A stretch of 64,000 bases of DNA from Bombella intestini (GTDB lineage: Bacteria > Pseudomonadota > Alphaproteobacteria > Acetobacterales > Acetobacteraceae): positions 62,001-126,000 of the forward strand of contig NZ_JATM01000004.1 of the NCBI RefSeq assembly GCF_002003665.1, in the 5' to 3' direction. This document shows positions 17,473 through 26,916 of the stretch, piece after piece (position 1 is the first letter of the stretch; each line of letters begins with the position of its first letter). The position numbers and the translations under genes are program-made. The notes beneath the pieces were generated by a model, which saw only the letters and a list, made by a program, of their open reading frames with translations, did not search any database and had not been told where the DNA came from.

Positions 17473-18219
17473 TCAGCCCTTTTTGTGATGCTCTTTCTGT
17501 GCAGCGATGATCGTCTTCAGCAGCGGCACAAACTCATCAAGGTGAGCAATGCGCAGCAGGCCCGGCCATGAGGGGGCGGGCTTGTCGAGATCACGCAGCA
17601 GTACGCAGGCCATACCTGCCCGACGGGCTGCCTCGATACCAGCATCGGAATCCTCCAGCACCAGACAATGGGCCGGATCAATACCTTCCTGCTTCGCCCC
17701 ATACAGATAAATATCCGGGCGGGGTTTGGGCATGTTCAGGTCCCGGCCGGAATGGATGCGCTCTTCCTTCAGGATCTTATCAAGACCCGTGCTCGAGAAC
17801 TTAGCTTCCATTTCCGCTTCTGAAGAGTTGGAACCAACACGGATTGGCAGGCGAATTTCATTGACGACATCCCGCAGCATTTTCGTAGCACCGGGCACTT
17901 CCTTCGCCTTTTTCCGCATCATTTCCACAATGCGGTCCTGCATGATCATGTCCCAATTATCGGGCAGCTTGTCGCCAGTTTTCTCGGCGATCATCTCGCC
18001 AATCTTGGCCAGCTCGCCACCGCCGAACAGCTTGTTGCCTTCTTCATCGCTGATATTCCAGCCGTGGCTACGGGCATCCTCGGACATCAGGGCGGTGGAG
18101 AGATGCTCTCCTCCCACCAGCACGCCGTCACAGTCAAAAAGGATCATATCAAGGCGCCCTGTGGGCAGCACGGCAGCAGGGGCCTGATCGGGGATCGGGA
18201 AATTCGTATGCTTGCTCAT
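17473..18219 (-). CDS. HAD-superfamily sugar phosphatase (beta-PGM-like)
   Basis: A 248-residue HAD hydrolase. Motif I is ILFDCDGVL, with nucleophile Asp29 and acid Asp31. Motif II is IRVGSNSS, the lysine is in NMPKPRPDIYLYGA, and motif III is LVLEDSDAGIEAARRAGM. The alpha-helical cap after motif I is typical of the beta-phosphoglucomutase/phosphatase group. Its start is supported by AAGGAAGGAG shortly upstream. Because the next gene is mannitol dehydrogenase, a hexitol-phosphate or fructose-phosphate phosphatase is plausible (inference). About 20 residues precede motif I, slightly longer than usual. Confidence 0.85.
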   Translation of the reverse strand: MSKHTNFPIPDQAPAAVLPTGRLDMILFDCDGVLVGGEHLSTALMSEDARSHGWNISDEEGNKLFGGGELAKIGEMIAEKTGDKLPDNWDMIMQDRIVEMMRKKAKEVPGATKMLRDVVNEIRLPIRVGSNSSEAEMEAKFSSTGLDKILKEERIHSGRDLNMPKPRPDIYLYGAKQEGIDPAHCLVLEDSDAGIEAARRAGMACVLLRDLDKPAPSWPGLLRIAHLDEFVPLLKTIIAAQKEHHKKG

Positions 18220-18435
18220 GAATACTCCTTCCTTGCCTGACCGGATTCGGTCTCTGAAAATTTCGGTGCCTGTTTTCTTCTCTCAAGAGTAACAGGCAAG
18301 AAAAAGATCGCAACATCTTGAAAAGCTGTTAACGAGCCTTATAGCCTTGCACGTAAGGGATTTTCCCTCCTACACGAGGGCGGTGCGTCCTCTTTGAAGA
18401 CCGCTCTCCTTATTCTTCCTCGCAAGGTCCCCTTA

Positions 18436-19218
18436 ATGCTTCACCAACTCTTCCCGAATCTCGCTCTTAACATCTGGATGTTCCTGAAGCTGGTAACCGG
18501 CTTCGCCATCATCATTGCTTATCTCAACATCTCTGGCCGCAGCCAGGTCTCCCAGATGAACGCCATCGACCTTGTCGGCAACTTCATTCTTGGTGGGCTC
18601 GTTGGCGGGGTCCTTTACACGACTAACATATCTTTTCACGAATATGTCATCGCCCTGCTCATCGGGGTCGGTATTCTGCTAACCCTGACACGTTTCTGCA
18701 GAAAAATCAACATGTTCAGAAATGTAACCATCGGCAGACAGATACCGATCATCAAAGATGGTCGTTTTCTGATGGAAAATATCCGCGATAAAAACAACAA
18801 AATCGATATGCTCAATATTGCTTCACAGCTCAACATTCAGGGCATTTACTCGTTTGATGATGTTTACTTCGCACAAATCGAGCCAAGCGGGGCCATTACT
18901 GCCATTACGGATAAAAAGAAACTCCCTGCACTTATCATCTATTACGATGGTGTCGTCCGTGCAGATGACCTTGAAGATGTCGGCCTCTCTGAAGAGGACC
19001 TCCTGGAGGATATGAAAAAACGGAACATCGAAAAACTGGAAGATATCTTCCTCGCTGAGATCAAGGACGGCCAGTTCCGCTATGTCCTCATGGATGGGAA
19101 TGTCATCCCGCACACACGACACGATAATCGGGACGGCGCCCCCACAAAGGCCCCGCACAGTCCCGGCGCAGCAGCAGCCCTCGCTAACGGCCTGACAAGC
19201 CCGAAGAAGGGCGGCTAA
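18436..19218 (+). CDS. DUF421 (YetF-type) membrane protein
   Basis: 260 residues from ATG 18436, which has AAGG 8 bases upstream; a TTG at 18394 would add 14 residues. Three N-terminal hydrophobic helices (about residues 10-30, 45-65 and 67-90) precede the conserved cytoplasmic DUF421 part (QMNAIDLVGNFILGGLVGGVL, then PIIKDGRFLMENIRDKNNKIDMLNIASQLNIQGIYSFDDVYFAQIEPSGAITAI). Function of the family is not established; YetF-type proteins are reported in spore and envelope contexts. The C-terminal 25 residues are Ala/Pro/Gly-rich and probably disordered. The stop directly abuts that of the convergent transglycosylase gene. Confidence 0.85.
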   Translation: MLHQLFPNLALNIWMFLKLVTGFAIIIAYLNISGRSQVSQMNAIDLVGNFILGGLVGGVLYTTNISFHEYVIALLIGVGILLTLTRFCRKINMFRNVTIGRQIPIIKDGRFLMENIRDKNNKIDMLNIASQLNIQGIYSFDDVYFAQIEPSGAITAITDKKKLPALIIYYDGVVRADDLEDVGLSEEDLLEDMKKRNIEKLEDIFLAEIKDGQFRYVLMDGNVIPHTRHDNRDGAPTKAPHSPGAAAALANGLTSPKKGG

Positions 19219-19887
19219 TCAGAACAGCCAGTCCAGGAAGTTTTCCCACCAGCCGCCTTTTAGCCTGTCTTTGCAGGCATCATACTGCTGCTGGTACTGC
19301 TGAGCACGGTGGCCCACCTTACGGGCCACCGTTACCAGCCAACCTTTTGAGGCATAGGTACGGCGGCGATAGCCGGTCCATCCCTCATGGTAAGCAAGAT
19401 ATTGCCTCGTAGCATCCGTCACGGGGATGCCATCTACCTTCCGAGTATTGGTAATGTACCAATTCATGAAATTGAGAGCATCGGCATAATCTGTCCGGCT
19501 GCCACCGGCACCAGTCTGACGCTGATAGTCATGCCAGATTTCATTTTTAGCCTGAGCGTAACCGTAAGCCGTGCTGATGTGCCCCCACGGGATGATCCAG
19601 AGAATATAGGTCCGCCTGGTCCGTGCATTAGCCCGGAAGCTGGATTCCTGATTCATAATAGCCATAGGGACGGAGGCAGGAATGTGCCATTTTGCCTCCT
19701 GTCGCATGGCCGTATGGTACCAGCCACGCTTTTCCTGAAAAATATCGCAGAGGTTATTAGGATTGCGTGGAGGCGAAGTAGCACAGCCTGCCAGCATGCT
19801 CCCGACCAATACCAATAACGCACTGGCCTGCACACGCCCTCTTACAGCCTGCCTATTCGCTGCTCCGCTCATCCCCAATTTTCCCAC
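19219..19887 (-). CDS. Lytic transglycosylase-like lipoprotein (SLT domain)
   Basis: A 222-residue lipoprotein with signal QASALLVLVGSMLAGC and lipidated Cys35. The SLT-type catalytic Glu81 sits in MAIMNQESSFRANARTRR, followed by ISTAYGYAQAKNEIWHDYQ and the C-terminal AYHEGWTGYRRRTYASKGWLVTVARKV. Such enzymes cleave peptidoglycan glycan strands from the periplasmic face. ATG 19872 (MSGAAN) is a possible alternative start. It ends base-to-base with the DUF421 gene with no intergenic space, so the two transcripts must overlap at their 3' ends. Confidence 0.88.
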   Translation of the reverse strand: MGKLGMSGAANRQAVRGRVQASALLVLVGSMLAGCATSPPRNPNNLCDIFQEKRGWYHTAMRQEAKWHIPASVPMAIMNQESSFRANARTRRTYILWIIPWGHISTAYGYAQAKNEIWHDYQRQTGAGGSRTDYADALNFMNWYITNTRKVDGIPVTDATRQYLAYHEGWTGYRRRTYASKGWLVTVARKVGHRAQQYQQQYDACKDRLKGGWWENFLDWLF

Positions 19888-19956
19888 TCTCTGGCCGTAT
19901 CTTCCTTATGGCCCGATGATATGCCCCACCGGGCCCTTTGTTACGACACTACCGGC

Positions 19957-20526
19957 TCAGAAAGGAATTTCGTCATCCAGCTCCTGGCCACCATGGTTCG
20001 GTGAGCTATCCCAACCAACGTTGGAACCGCCACCCATGCCACCGCCCTGCTGCGGTCCACGGCTGCCGCCACGACCAGAAGACATACCGTTACCGCCGCC
20101 CCAGTTGCTACCGCCACCATTAGAGCCGCCGTCATAACCATCATCGCCAAAACCGCCACCATCGCCACCGCTACGCTGGCCATCCAGCAGCACCAGATTG
20201 CCACGAAAACGGTCGATCACCACTTCAGTCGTATATTTCTCTACACCCTGCTGGTCCGTCCATTTACGGGTGCGCAGTTCGCCCTCAATATAGACCTTGC
20301 GACCTTTACGCAGGTAGCGTTCGGCAACATCACCGACACGCTCATTGAAGATGACGACACGGTGCCATTCTGTACGGTCCCGCCGCTCACCCGTGTTGCG
20401 GTCATTCCATGTGTCACTTGTGGCAATGGTCAGATTGACGATCTTGCTACCGGACTGAGTATTGCGGACCTCCGGGTCACGACCCAGATTACCTACCAGA
20501 ATGACCTTATTCACACTGCCTGCCAT
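19957..20526 (-). CDS. ssb: Single-stranded DNA-binding protein
   Basis: 189 residues. The N-terminal OB fold (about 1-115) has VNKVILVGNLGRDPEVR, TEWHRVVIFNERVGDVAERYLRKGRKVYIEGELRTRKW. It is followed by a Gly-rich linker (about 118-180) and the acidic partner-binding tip DDEIPF. It coats single-stranded DNA during replication, repair and recombination. It is divergent from uvrA across 139 bases, the usual alphaproteobacterial arrangement. Confidence 0.97.
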   Translation of the reverse strand: MAGSVNKVILVGNLGRDPEVRNTQSGSKIVNLTIATSDTWNDRNTGERRDRTEWHRVVIFNERVGDVAERYLRKGRKVYIEGELRTRKWTDQQGVEKYTTEVVIDRFRGNLVLLDGQRSGGDGGGFGDDGYDGGSNGGGSNWGGGNGMSSGRGGSRGPQQGGGMGGGSNVGWDSSPNHGGQELDDEIPF

Positions 20527-20665
20527 GCGTCTTCTTCCACTTCTCTCAAGAACTTTTCATTGCCACGGTTCGATTCTGGCCCCGTGTGCCCATATTGCCT
20601 ATATTGCACAGATGGACCGCCCATGCATCCACCACAGCCCGCAAGGCCGTCATTGAGGACATAGC

Positions 20666-23602
20666 GTGACAGATACAGCCCCTCCCGCCAGCACAAGCCA
20701 CATCATCGTCCGTGGCGCTCGTACGCATAATCTACGGAACGTCAATGTCACTATCCCCCGGGATAGGCTGACCGTGCTGACGGGCCTTTCCGGCTCTGGC
20801 AAGTCCTCCCTCGCTTTCGACACCATTTATGCCGAAGGGCAGCGCCGCTATGTAGAGAGTCTCTCTGCCTACGCTCGCCAGTTTCTGGAGCTTATGGGCA
20901 AGCCGGATGTGGATTCCATTGAGGGCCTCTCTCCAGCCATTTCCATCGAGCAGAAAACAACCTCTCGCAATCCACGCTCCACGGTCGGCACGATCACCGA
21001 GATTCACGACTACATGCGCCTGCTCTGGGCACGGGCTGGCGTTCCCTACTCCCCGGCCACCGGCCTACCCATCGAGGCCCAGAGCATCAGCCAGATGGTG
21101 GACCGTGTCATGACTATGCCTACCGGCACACGGCTCATGCTGCTGGCCCCGGTCGTGCGAGACCGAAAAGGCGACTGTGCAAAAGAACTAGCCGAGCTGA
21201 CCCGCCGTGGCTTCGCCCGTGTGCGGATTGACGGCACACTCTACGAAATCAGCGAAGCCCCGAAACTGAACCGCAAGACACGCCACAATGTGGATGTCGT
21301 AGTGGACCGTGTGGTGCTGAAAGAAGGTGTGGAAACCCGGTTAGCCGACAGTTTCGAAACCGCTCTAGAACTCTCGGACGGATTGGCCTCCGTTGAAGAG
21401 GTCCTTCGCAGCGGGGAAGACGGTGAGCCGTTGAAAGCCTCTTTCTCCTCCCGCTATTCCTGCCCAGAATCCGGCTTCATGCTGGAGAGTGTGGAACCTC
21501 GCCTCTTCTCCTTCAATGCCCCAATGGGGGCTTGCCCAACCTGTGACGGGCTGGGAACAGAAACGCATTTCGACCCCAACCTCATCATCCCCGATGACAG
21601 CCTGACCCTGCGTGAAGGGGCCATTGCCCCGTGGCGGAATGAGCAAGACCCACTCTTCGACCAGACCCTCGCCGCCATTGCCCGCCATTGCGGGGAAACG
21701 CTGGACACACCATGGAACAAGCTGAAGGACAGCTCCCGCAATTTCCTCCTACATGGTGCTCCTGAGGCTGTCAGCATCCCCTATCAAGATGACAAGGGGA
21801 AGACCTACACCATCAACCGGCCCTTTGAGGGCATCATCAACCATCTGCAACGCCGTCTGGCGCAAAGCAGCAGCATCCATGTGCGAGAAGCTCTAGGCCG
21901 GTATCAATCCGCCATGCCCTGCCCCGCCTGTCATGGTGCCCGCCTGCGGCCGGAAGCCCTCTGCGTGAAGGTTAATGATAGCAACATTGCTGAAGCTTCA
22001 GAACTAACCATCAGCGAGGCTCTTGCATGGTTCAACACCGTGGAAGCCAGCCTGACACCCCAGCGGGCCGAGATCGCCCGGCGCATCCTCAAGGAAATCA
22101 CCGAACGGCTACATTTCCTCGACCGTGTGGGCCTGGACTATCTCACCCTCTCACGCAGTTCCGGCACGCTCTCCGGCGGGGAGAGCCAGCGCATCCGGCT
22201 GGCCTCGCAGATTGGCTCCGGCCTGACAGGCGTCCTCTATGTGCTGGATGAACCCTCCATCGGGCTACACCAGCGGGACAATGCCCGCCTGCTCACCATG
22301 CTGGAGAGACTGCGAAATCTCGGCAATACCGTCCTTGTCGTGGAACATGATGAAGATGCCATCCGGCAGGCGGACTATCTCATCGACATGGGGCCAGGAG
22401 CTGGAACGCAAGGCGGGCATGTCATCGCCTATGGCACACCGGAAGAAGTTGCCCAGAATCCCGACAGCCTAACCGGCGCATGGCTAGCGGGCCGCCGGGG
22501 CATCCCCGTCCCCGCCACACGCCGCACAAGCAAACGCTGGGTAAGTATTCATGGGGCCAAGGGGAATAACCTCAAGAATGTCAGTGTGAAATTCCCGCTC
22601 GGCACCTTCATTGCCGTTACGGGTGTTTCCGGTAGCGGAAAATCGACACTGATTACCGATACCTTCTATAAAGCCCTGGCCCGGCAGATCATGAAATCCG
22701 CTGCTGTTCCCCTCCCTTATGGGCGGCTAGAAGGCACCGAGCAGCTCGACAAAATCATCGAGATTGACCAATCCCCCATCGGGCGAACGCCTCGCTCCAA
22801 CCCCGCCACCTATACGGACCTCTTCGCCCCTATCCGGGACTGGTTTGCTGAATTACCGGAAGCCAAAGCACGGGGCTATAAGCCGGGTCGTTTCTCCTTT
22901 AACGTCAAAGGAGGACGCTGCGAGGCCTGCCAAGGTGACGGTGTGTTGAAGATTGAGATGCACTTCCTGCCGGATGTGTTCGTCACCTGCGATACATGCA
23001 AAGGGGCCCGCTATAACCGGGAAACACTGGAGATCAAGTTCAAGGGAAAGTCCATTGCGGACGTTCTGGCCATGACGGTGGACGAGGCCGTGCCGTTCTT
23101 CAGTGCGGTGCCCCGCATTGCGGACCGCCTCTCTATTCTTCAGCAGGTAGGGCTAGGCTATGTGGCCCTCGGCCAACAAGCCACGACCCTCTCCGGTGGT
23201 GAAGCCCAGCGTGTGAAGCTCGCAAAGGAACTCGCCCGCCGTGCCACAGGTCGGACCCTCTATGTGCTGGACGAACCCACTACCGGACTCCATACCGAAG
23301 ATGTTCACAAGCTACTAAATGTCCTTCACGCTCTGGTAGAACAGGGCAATACAGTGCTGGTCATTGAGCATAATCTTGATCTCATCAAGACGGCAGACTG
23401 GGTGATCGACATCGGGCCGGAAGGCGGCGCAGGCGGTGGGCAGGTTGTCGCCACTGGCACGCCAGAGGACATTGCCGCCTGCAAGGAGAGCCATACCGGG
23501 CAGTTCCTCGCTCCCATGCTGGCCGCCGGAAAGACAGGGCCAGCGCCAGCCACACCACAGCAAGGCAACGGCAAGAAAGGTGGCAGAAAAAAGAAATCCT
23601 GA
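20666..23602 (+). CDS. uvrA: Excinuclease ABC subunit A
   Basis: 978 residues, normal length. Two ABC modules: Walker [11 protein letters not shown] near residue 40 and [10 protein letters not shown] near 650; signatures [11 protein letters not shown] and [11 protein letters not shown]; Walker [11 protein letters not shown] and [10 protein letters not shown]. The second zinc module is complete (CEACQGDG...CDTCKG). In the first, the second cysteine is replaced (CPESG...CPTC), a change also common in other alphaproteobacterial UvrA. UvrA finds bulky DNA lesions and loads UvrB. The last 25 residues are a Lys/Gly-rich tail. No clear SOS box was found in the ssb-uvrA gap. Confidence 0.98.
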   Translation: MTDTAPPASTSHIIVRGARTHNLRNVNVTIPRDRLTVLTGLSGSGKSSLAFDTIYAEGQRRYVESLSAYARQFLELMGKPDVDSIEGLSPAISIEQKTTSRNPRSTVGTITEIHDYMRLLWARAGVPYSPATGLPIEAQSISQMVDRVMTMPTGTRLMLLAPVVRDRKGDCAKELAELTRRGFARVRIDGTLYEISEAPKLNRKTRHNVDVVVDRVVLKEGVETRLADSFETALELSDGLASVEEVLRSGEDGEPLKASFSSRYSCPESGFMLESVEPRLFSFNAPMGACPTCDGLGTETHFDPNLIIPDDSLTLREGAIAPWRNEQDPLFDQTLAAIARHCGETLDTPWNKLKDSSRNFLLHGAPEAVSIPYQDDKGKTYTINRPFEGIINHLQRRLAQSSSIHVREALGRYQSAMPCPACHGARLRPEALCVKVNDSNIAEASELTISEALAWFNTVEASLTPQRAEIARRILKEITERLHFLDRVGLDYLTLSRSSGTLSGGESQRIRLASQIGSGLTGVLYVLDEPSIGLHQRDNARLLTMLERLRNLGNTVLVVEHDEDAIRQADYLIDMGPGAGTQGGHVIAYGTPEEVAQNPDSLTGAWLAGRRGIPVPATRRTSKRWVSIHGAKGNNLKNVSVKFPLGTFIAVTGVSGSGKSTLITDTFYKALARQIMKSAAVPLPYGRLEGTEQLDKIIEIDQSPIGRTPRSNPATYTDLFAPIRDWFAELPEAKARGYKPGRFSFNVKGGRCEACQGDGVLKIEMHFLPDVFVTCDTCKGARYNRETLEIKFKGKSIADVLAMTVDEAVPFFSAVPRIADRLSILQQVGLGYVALGQQATTLSGGEAQRVKLAKELARRATGRTLYVLDEPTTGLHTEDVHKLLNVLHALVEQGNTVLVIEHNLDLIKTADWVIDIGPEGGAGGGQVVATGTPEDIAACKESHTGQFLAPMLAAGKTGPAPATPQQGNGKKGGRKKKS

Positions 23603-23616
23603 TATAGGACGGTGCC

Positions 23617-23955
23617 ATGACGCCTTTTCTTGCTTGGCTCTTCCTATTCGGGGCTATCCTTCTGGAGGTTCTGGCGACCAGCCTGCTGAACATCTCCAAC
23701 GGGTTCCGTAAGCCCCTGCCCACCATCGGCTCGCTCCTGCTCTACGGGGCGGCCTTTTTCTGTCTGGCACAGGCTCTGAAATGCGTTCCCCTCGGCATTG
23801 CCTATGCTGTCTGGTGCGGAGTGGGAATTGTCTGCATCGCCGTCATCGGCGTGACCATCTTCCGTCAGCCGCTCAACCTGACGGCTTATCTGGGGATCGG
23901 ACTAATTCTGCTCGGAACGCTGCTAGCCTGCCTCTCTGGTGGGGTTCGGCACTAA
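23617..23955 (+). CDS. Small multidrug resistance (SMR/EmrE-type) transporter
   Basis: 112 residues with four hydrophobic helices. The essential membrane Glu17 lies in AILLEVLATSLLN, and the conserved AYAVWCGVG is in helix 3. SMR proteins act as dimers exchanging protons for cations such as quaternary amines, guanidinium or polyamines. A ribosome site (AGGA) precedes ATG 23617, only 14 bases after uvrA, so read-through from uvrA is possible. The DUF2946-like gene begins 3 bases after its stop, suggesting co-transcription. Confidence 0.92.
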   Translation: MTPFLAWLFLFGAILLEVLATSLLNISNGFRKPLPTIGSLLLYGAAFFCLAQALKCVPLGIAYAVWCGVGIVCIAVIGVTIFRQPLNLTAYLGIGLILLGTLLACLSGGVRH

Positions 23956-23958
23956 CCA

Positions 23959-24489
23959 ATGAAGGCTTTCCCCACCCACGGCCTGATGACCTCTACCTTG
24001 CTGCGCTGGCATCCGCTACGCTGCCTCATGGTGCTGGTCATGCTGCTGGGCTTTGGGGCACAAACCCTTCTCACAGCGTCTAGCCTGCCGGATGAAAGCC
24101 CCCGGGCCGCCATCCTACGGCTGACGGGCATTGATATTGCTCCTACCGCCTTTACACAAGCTGCACCCTCCATGCCCGACATGGACCATACCAGTATGGG
24201 ACAGGGAGAACGGCAGACCCATTGCCCACCGAAGCCTTCCACTCCCCACATGAAGAGCCATCCTCATTCTGGCGGGCATCATCATCACGGGTTGGACTGC
24301 CCGCTCTGCCCCCTGTTGGACCACGTTCTTCTAGCTCTAACAGTCCTTACCGTGCTGCTCAGCTGCATTCGGCTAGCTCGGCAGATTTGGCAAGAAACAC
24401 CCCCTACACACGCCCCGCCGAAGCAAACCCGGCAACGCCCCCCCAGTCGTGGGCCACCCTCACTCATCCTGAATCACGCACTCACCTGA
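23959..24489 (+). CDS. DUF2946-like His-rich membrane protein
   Basis: 176 residues. An N-terminal hydrophobic segment (about 18-40) and a C-terminal one (LDHVLLALTVLTVLLSCIRLARQ) flank a Met/His-rich region ending in HPHSGGHHHHGLDCPLCPL. The His cluster plus CPLC is characteristic of DUF2946-type proteins found beside copper-responsive TonB receptors. Metal binding is inferred from composition; function is not established. It lies just upstream of the Met-rich TonB receptor and probably belongs to the same metal-handling unit. Confidence 0.75.
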   Translation: MKAFPTHGLMTSTLLRWHPLRCLMVLVMLLGFGAQTLLTASSLPDESPRAAILRLTGIDIAPTAFTQAAPSMPDMDHTSMGQGERQTHCPPKPSTPHMKSHPHSGGHHHHGLDCPLCPLLDHVLLALTVLTVLLSCIRLARQIWQETPPTHAPPKQTRQRPPSRGPPSLILNHALT

Positions 24490-24590
24490 CCGATCCAGCC
24501 TGAAGAAGGCTGCGTATCGGCCTTTCCGCATGTTTTCTTCAGAATGGATGAGTTTTGTCTATTTTCCACTCTTATGAAGGCGGGCGCAGC

Positions 24591-26846
24591 ATGCGTCCGG
24601 CCTACGTTTTTCGTCATCTACTATCTTTCTCGGCTCTGACCACCCTGCTACTGGGCAGCCTAATCCTGCCAACCAAAAAGGCAGAAGCCCAGACTACACC
24701 GAAAAGCCAGATAACCCCCTCCGACCAGCCACAACTCTCCCCCATCCAGCCACTCCCTACCCGATCACTCAGTACACACCCTATTGAGCAAATCAGCGTC
24801 ATCGCTACACGACGCCCCTTCACGCAGGCAGCCGACACAGCCGCCTTATTCCGGGACGTTCCCGGGTTCAGCAGTTACAAAACGGGGGGCATTGCCAACC
24901 TGCCAGTCCTCAACGGCATGGCGGATGATCGGGTCGCCACCTTCGTGGATGGAATGCCCCTAATGGCGGACTGTCCCAACCACATGAATCCTGCCCTCTC
25001 ACAGATCAACCTTGATGAAGTATCCCACAGCGTGGCCATTGCCGGAATCACGCCTGTTAGCCTCGGCGGGGACAGCACGGGCGGCACCATCTCCGTAGAA
25101 CGGAAAGACCCACAGTTCGCCAAAGCAGGCAACATCCTCGTAACAGGCGATGGACGAGAAGACTGGCGCAGTAATGGGGGAGGATCCGGTGCTGGTGGTT
25201 CCATAACAGTGGCCAACGACATGCTCAGCCTGCGCTATAGCGGCTCCTACACCCATGCCAGCGACTACACCGCTGGAGGGCGTGGGGGGCGGGTTCTCTC
25301 TAGTAACTATCTCAGCTTTAATCACGATGTGACGGCCGGCCTGAAGCTAAAGAACCATCTCTTCAGCCTAACATTCGGCCAGCAGGACACACCTTATGAA
25401 GGCTTTCCCAACCAGTACATGGATGAGACCAACAACCGCTCCACCTTCGTGAATGGCAAATATGTCGGGACCTTCAACTGGGGTACGCTAGAGGCCCGGG
25501 GCTACTGGCAACGTGTAACCCACGCCATGAACATGCTGGCCGACAAAGGCGGCCATAGTGCCACCACCGGCATGCCCATGAATAGCGATGGCCGTACGGC
25601 AGGCTACAGTCTAGTCGCCACCATACCACTCGGGCAACGCCACCAGCTCAAGGTCGGCAGTGCCTTCAGCCATGATGGCCTCAATGACTGGTGGCCTCCC
25701 CTCATGGGGAGCATGATGATGGGGCCGGGTACGTTCCACAGCCTGAACAATGCCCACCGGGACCATCTCGGCCATTTCATCCAATGGAATGCCCAATGGA
25801 CACCCCGCCTCTCCACCGAACTCGGCATGCGCAGCGATGTCATCATGATGAATACCGGCCCCGTTTCCCCTTATCAGGGCCTGTCTCCCATGAGTGGAAT
25901 GGGGGCAATGTCCATGATGAATATGGGCAGCATGTCCGGTATGGGAATGGGTAGCATGAGTATGGGCAGCACCAATCAGGCAGCCGCCCGCGCTTTCAAC
26001 AGTGCCCGCCGAGGCCGGACGGATGACAATTTCGATGTCACAGCCCTACTGCGTTACAAAGCCAGTGCCTACCTAAACATTGAGGGTGGCTATGCCCGCA
26101 AGACACGCTCTCCCAACCTGTATGAACGCTATGGCTGGAGCCGAGAGAGCATGACCGCCCGAATGATAAACTGGTTTGGTGATGGCAATGGCTATGTCGG
26201 CAACCTGAACCTGAAACCTGAAGTCGCCAACACCGCAAGCGTAACGTTCCGCTTCCATGATGCGGATGATCACCAGTGGGAGGCCATGATCCAGCCCTTC
26301 TACACCTACACGCACAATTACATAAATGTCGTGCGCATCGGTGCCCTGTCACGAGGTTTCAACTTGCTCCAGTTCGTCAACCACAATGCCCAGAGCTACG
26401 GCATCAACGCCTCGGGGCGGGCAACCCTGTGGGACAATACGCACTGGGGCACGGGGGAACTCTCCGCCAACCTGAATTGGGTGCGGGGGCAGGACTTTAA
26501 GACCCACTCCGGCCTGTACCAACAAATGCCACTCAACGGGACGATCCGCCTGCATGAGCATTTCGGCCCATGGCACGGCATGGCGGAGGTCGTGCTTGTC
26601 AAAGCAAAACATACGGTAGACTGGGTCCGCAACGAACCCCGGACACCCGGCTATGCACTGTTCAATCTTGGGGCTGGCTATCACTGGTCCCGCTATCTTC
26701 AACTGGATGTAAGCCTCGAGAACCTACTGAACCAACGGTACGCCCTGCCGCTAGGAGGGCGGGCCGTCAGCACGGCGGGCAACCCACCCGGCCCGGTTTT
26801 AGGCATGGGGCGATCGGTCAATCTGACCCTGCGAGAGCATTTCTAA
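24591..26846 (+). CDS. TonB-dependent outer-membrane receptor, copper (OprC/NosA) type
   Basis: 751 residues from ATG 24591, preceded by GAAGG and giving a clear signal peptide ending PTKKAEAQ. A plug domain (ISVIATRRPFTQAADTAALFRDVPGFSSYKTGGIANLPVLNGMADDRVATFVDGMPLMADCPNHMNPALSQI) is followed by a 22-strand-type barrel ending in a terminal Phe. The NGMADDRV and CPNHMNP blocks match the copper-receptor group. A Met-rich extracellular stretch lies near residues 430-461 (repeats of GMGSMSM), with a smaller one near 365-380 (GSMMMGPG). These suggest binding of a soft metal, most likely copper (inference). Followed by a strong bidirectional terminator. Confidence 0.88.
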   Translation: MRPAYVFRHLLSFSALTTLLLGSLILPTKKAEAQTTPKSQITPSDQPQLSPIQPLPTRSLSTHPIEQISVIATRRPFTQAADTAALFRDVPGFSSYKTGGIANLPVLNGMADDRVATFVDGMPLMADCPNHMNPALSQINLDEVSHSVAIAGITPVSLGGDSTGGTISVERKDPQFAKAGNILVTGDGREDWRSNGGGSGAGGSITVANDMLSLRYSGSYTHASDYTAGGRGGRVLSSNYLSFNHDVTAGLKLKNHLFSLTFGQQDTPYEGFPNQYMDETNNRSTFVNGKYVGTFNWGTLEARGYWQRVTHAMNMLADKGGHSATTGMPMNSDGRTAGYSLVATIPLGQRHQLKVGSAFSHDGLNDWWPPLMGSMMMGPGTFHSLNNAHRDHLGHFIQWNAQWTPRLSTELGMRSDVIMMNTGPVSPYQGLSPMSGMGAMSMMNMGSMSGMGMGSMSMGSTNQAAARAFNSARRGRTDDNFDVTALLRYKASAYLNIEGGYARKTRSPNLYERYGWSRESMTARMINWFGDGNGYVGNLNLKPEVANTASVTFRFHDADDHQWEAMIQPFYTYTHNYINVVRIGALSRGFNLLQFVNHNAQSYGINASGRATLWDNTHWGTGELSANLNWVRGQDFKTHSGLYQQMPLNGTIRLHEHFGPWHGMAEVVLVKAKHTVDWVRNEPRTPGYALFNLGAGYHWSRYLQLDVSLENLLNQRYALPLGGRAVSTAGNPPGPVLGMGRSVNLTLREHF

Positions 26847-26853
26847 ACATAAT

Positions 26854-26886
26854 AAAAGGCGTCCCCCATTACGGGAGACGCCTTTT
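26854..26886. terminator. Bidirectional terminator
   Basis: AAAAGGCGTC(C)CCC pairs with GGGAGACGCCTTTT around a short loop. It serves both the TonB receptor and the convergent trhO gene. Confidence 0.88.
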
Positions 26887-26916
26887 CCGCAACAAATCCA
26901 GACCTAAGAAAGCCGG

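Noticed and set aside
20527-20665. Possible SOS box between ssb and uvrA
   Set aside because: Neither GTTC-N7-GTTC nor its complement was found; single GTTC and GAAC words are not enough.
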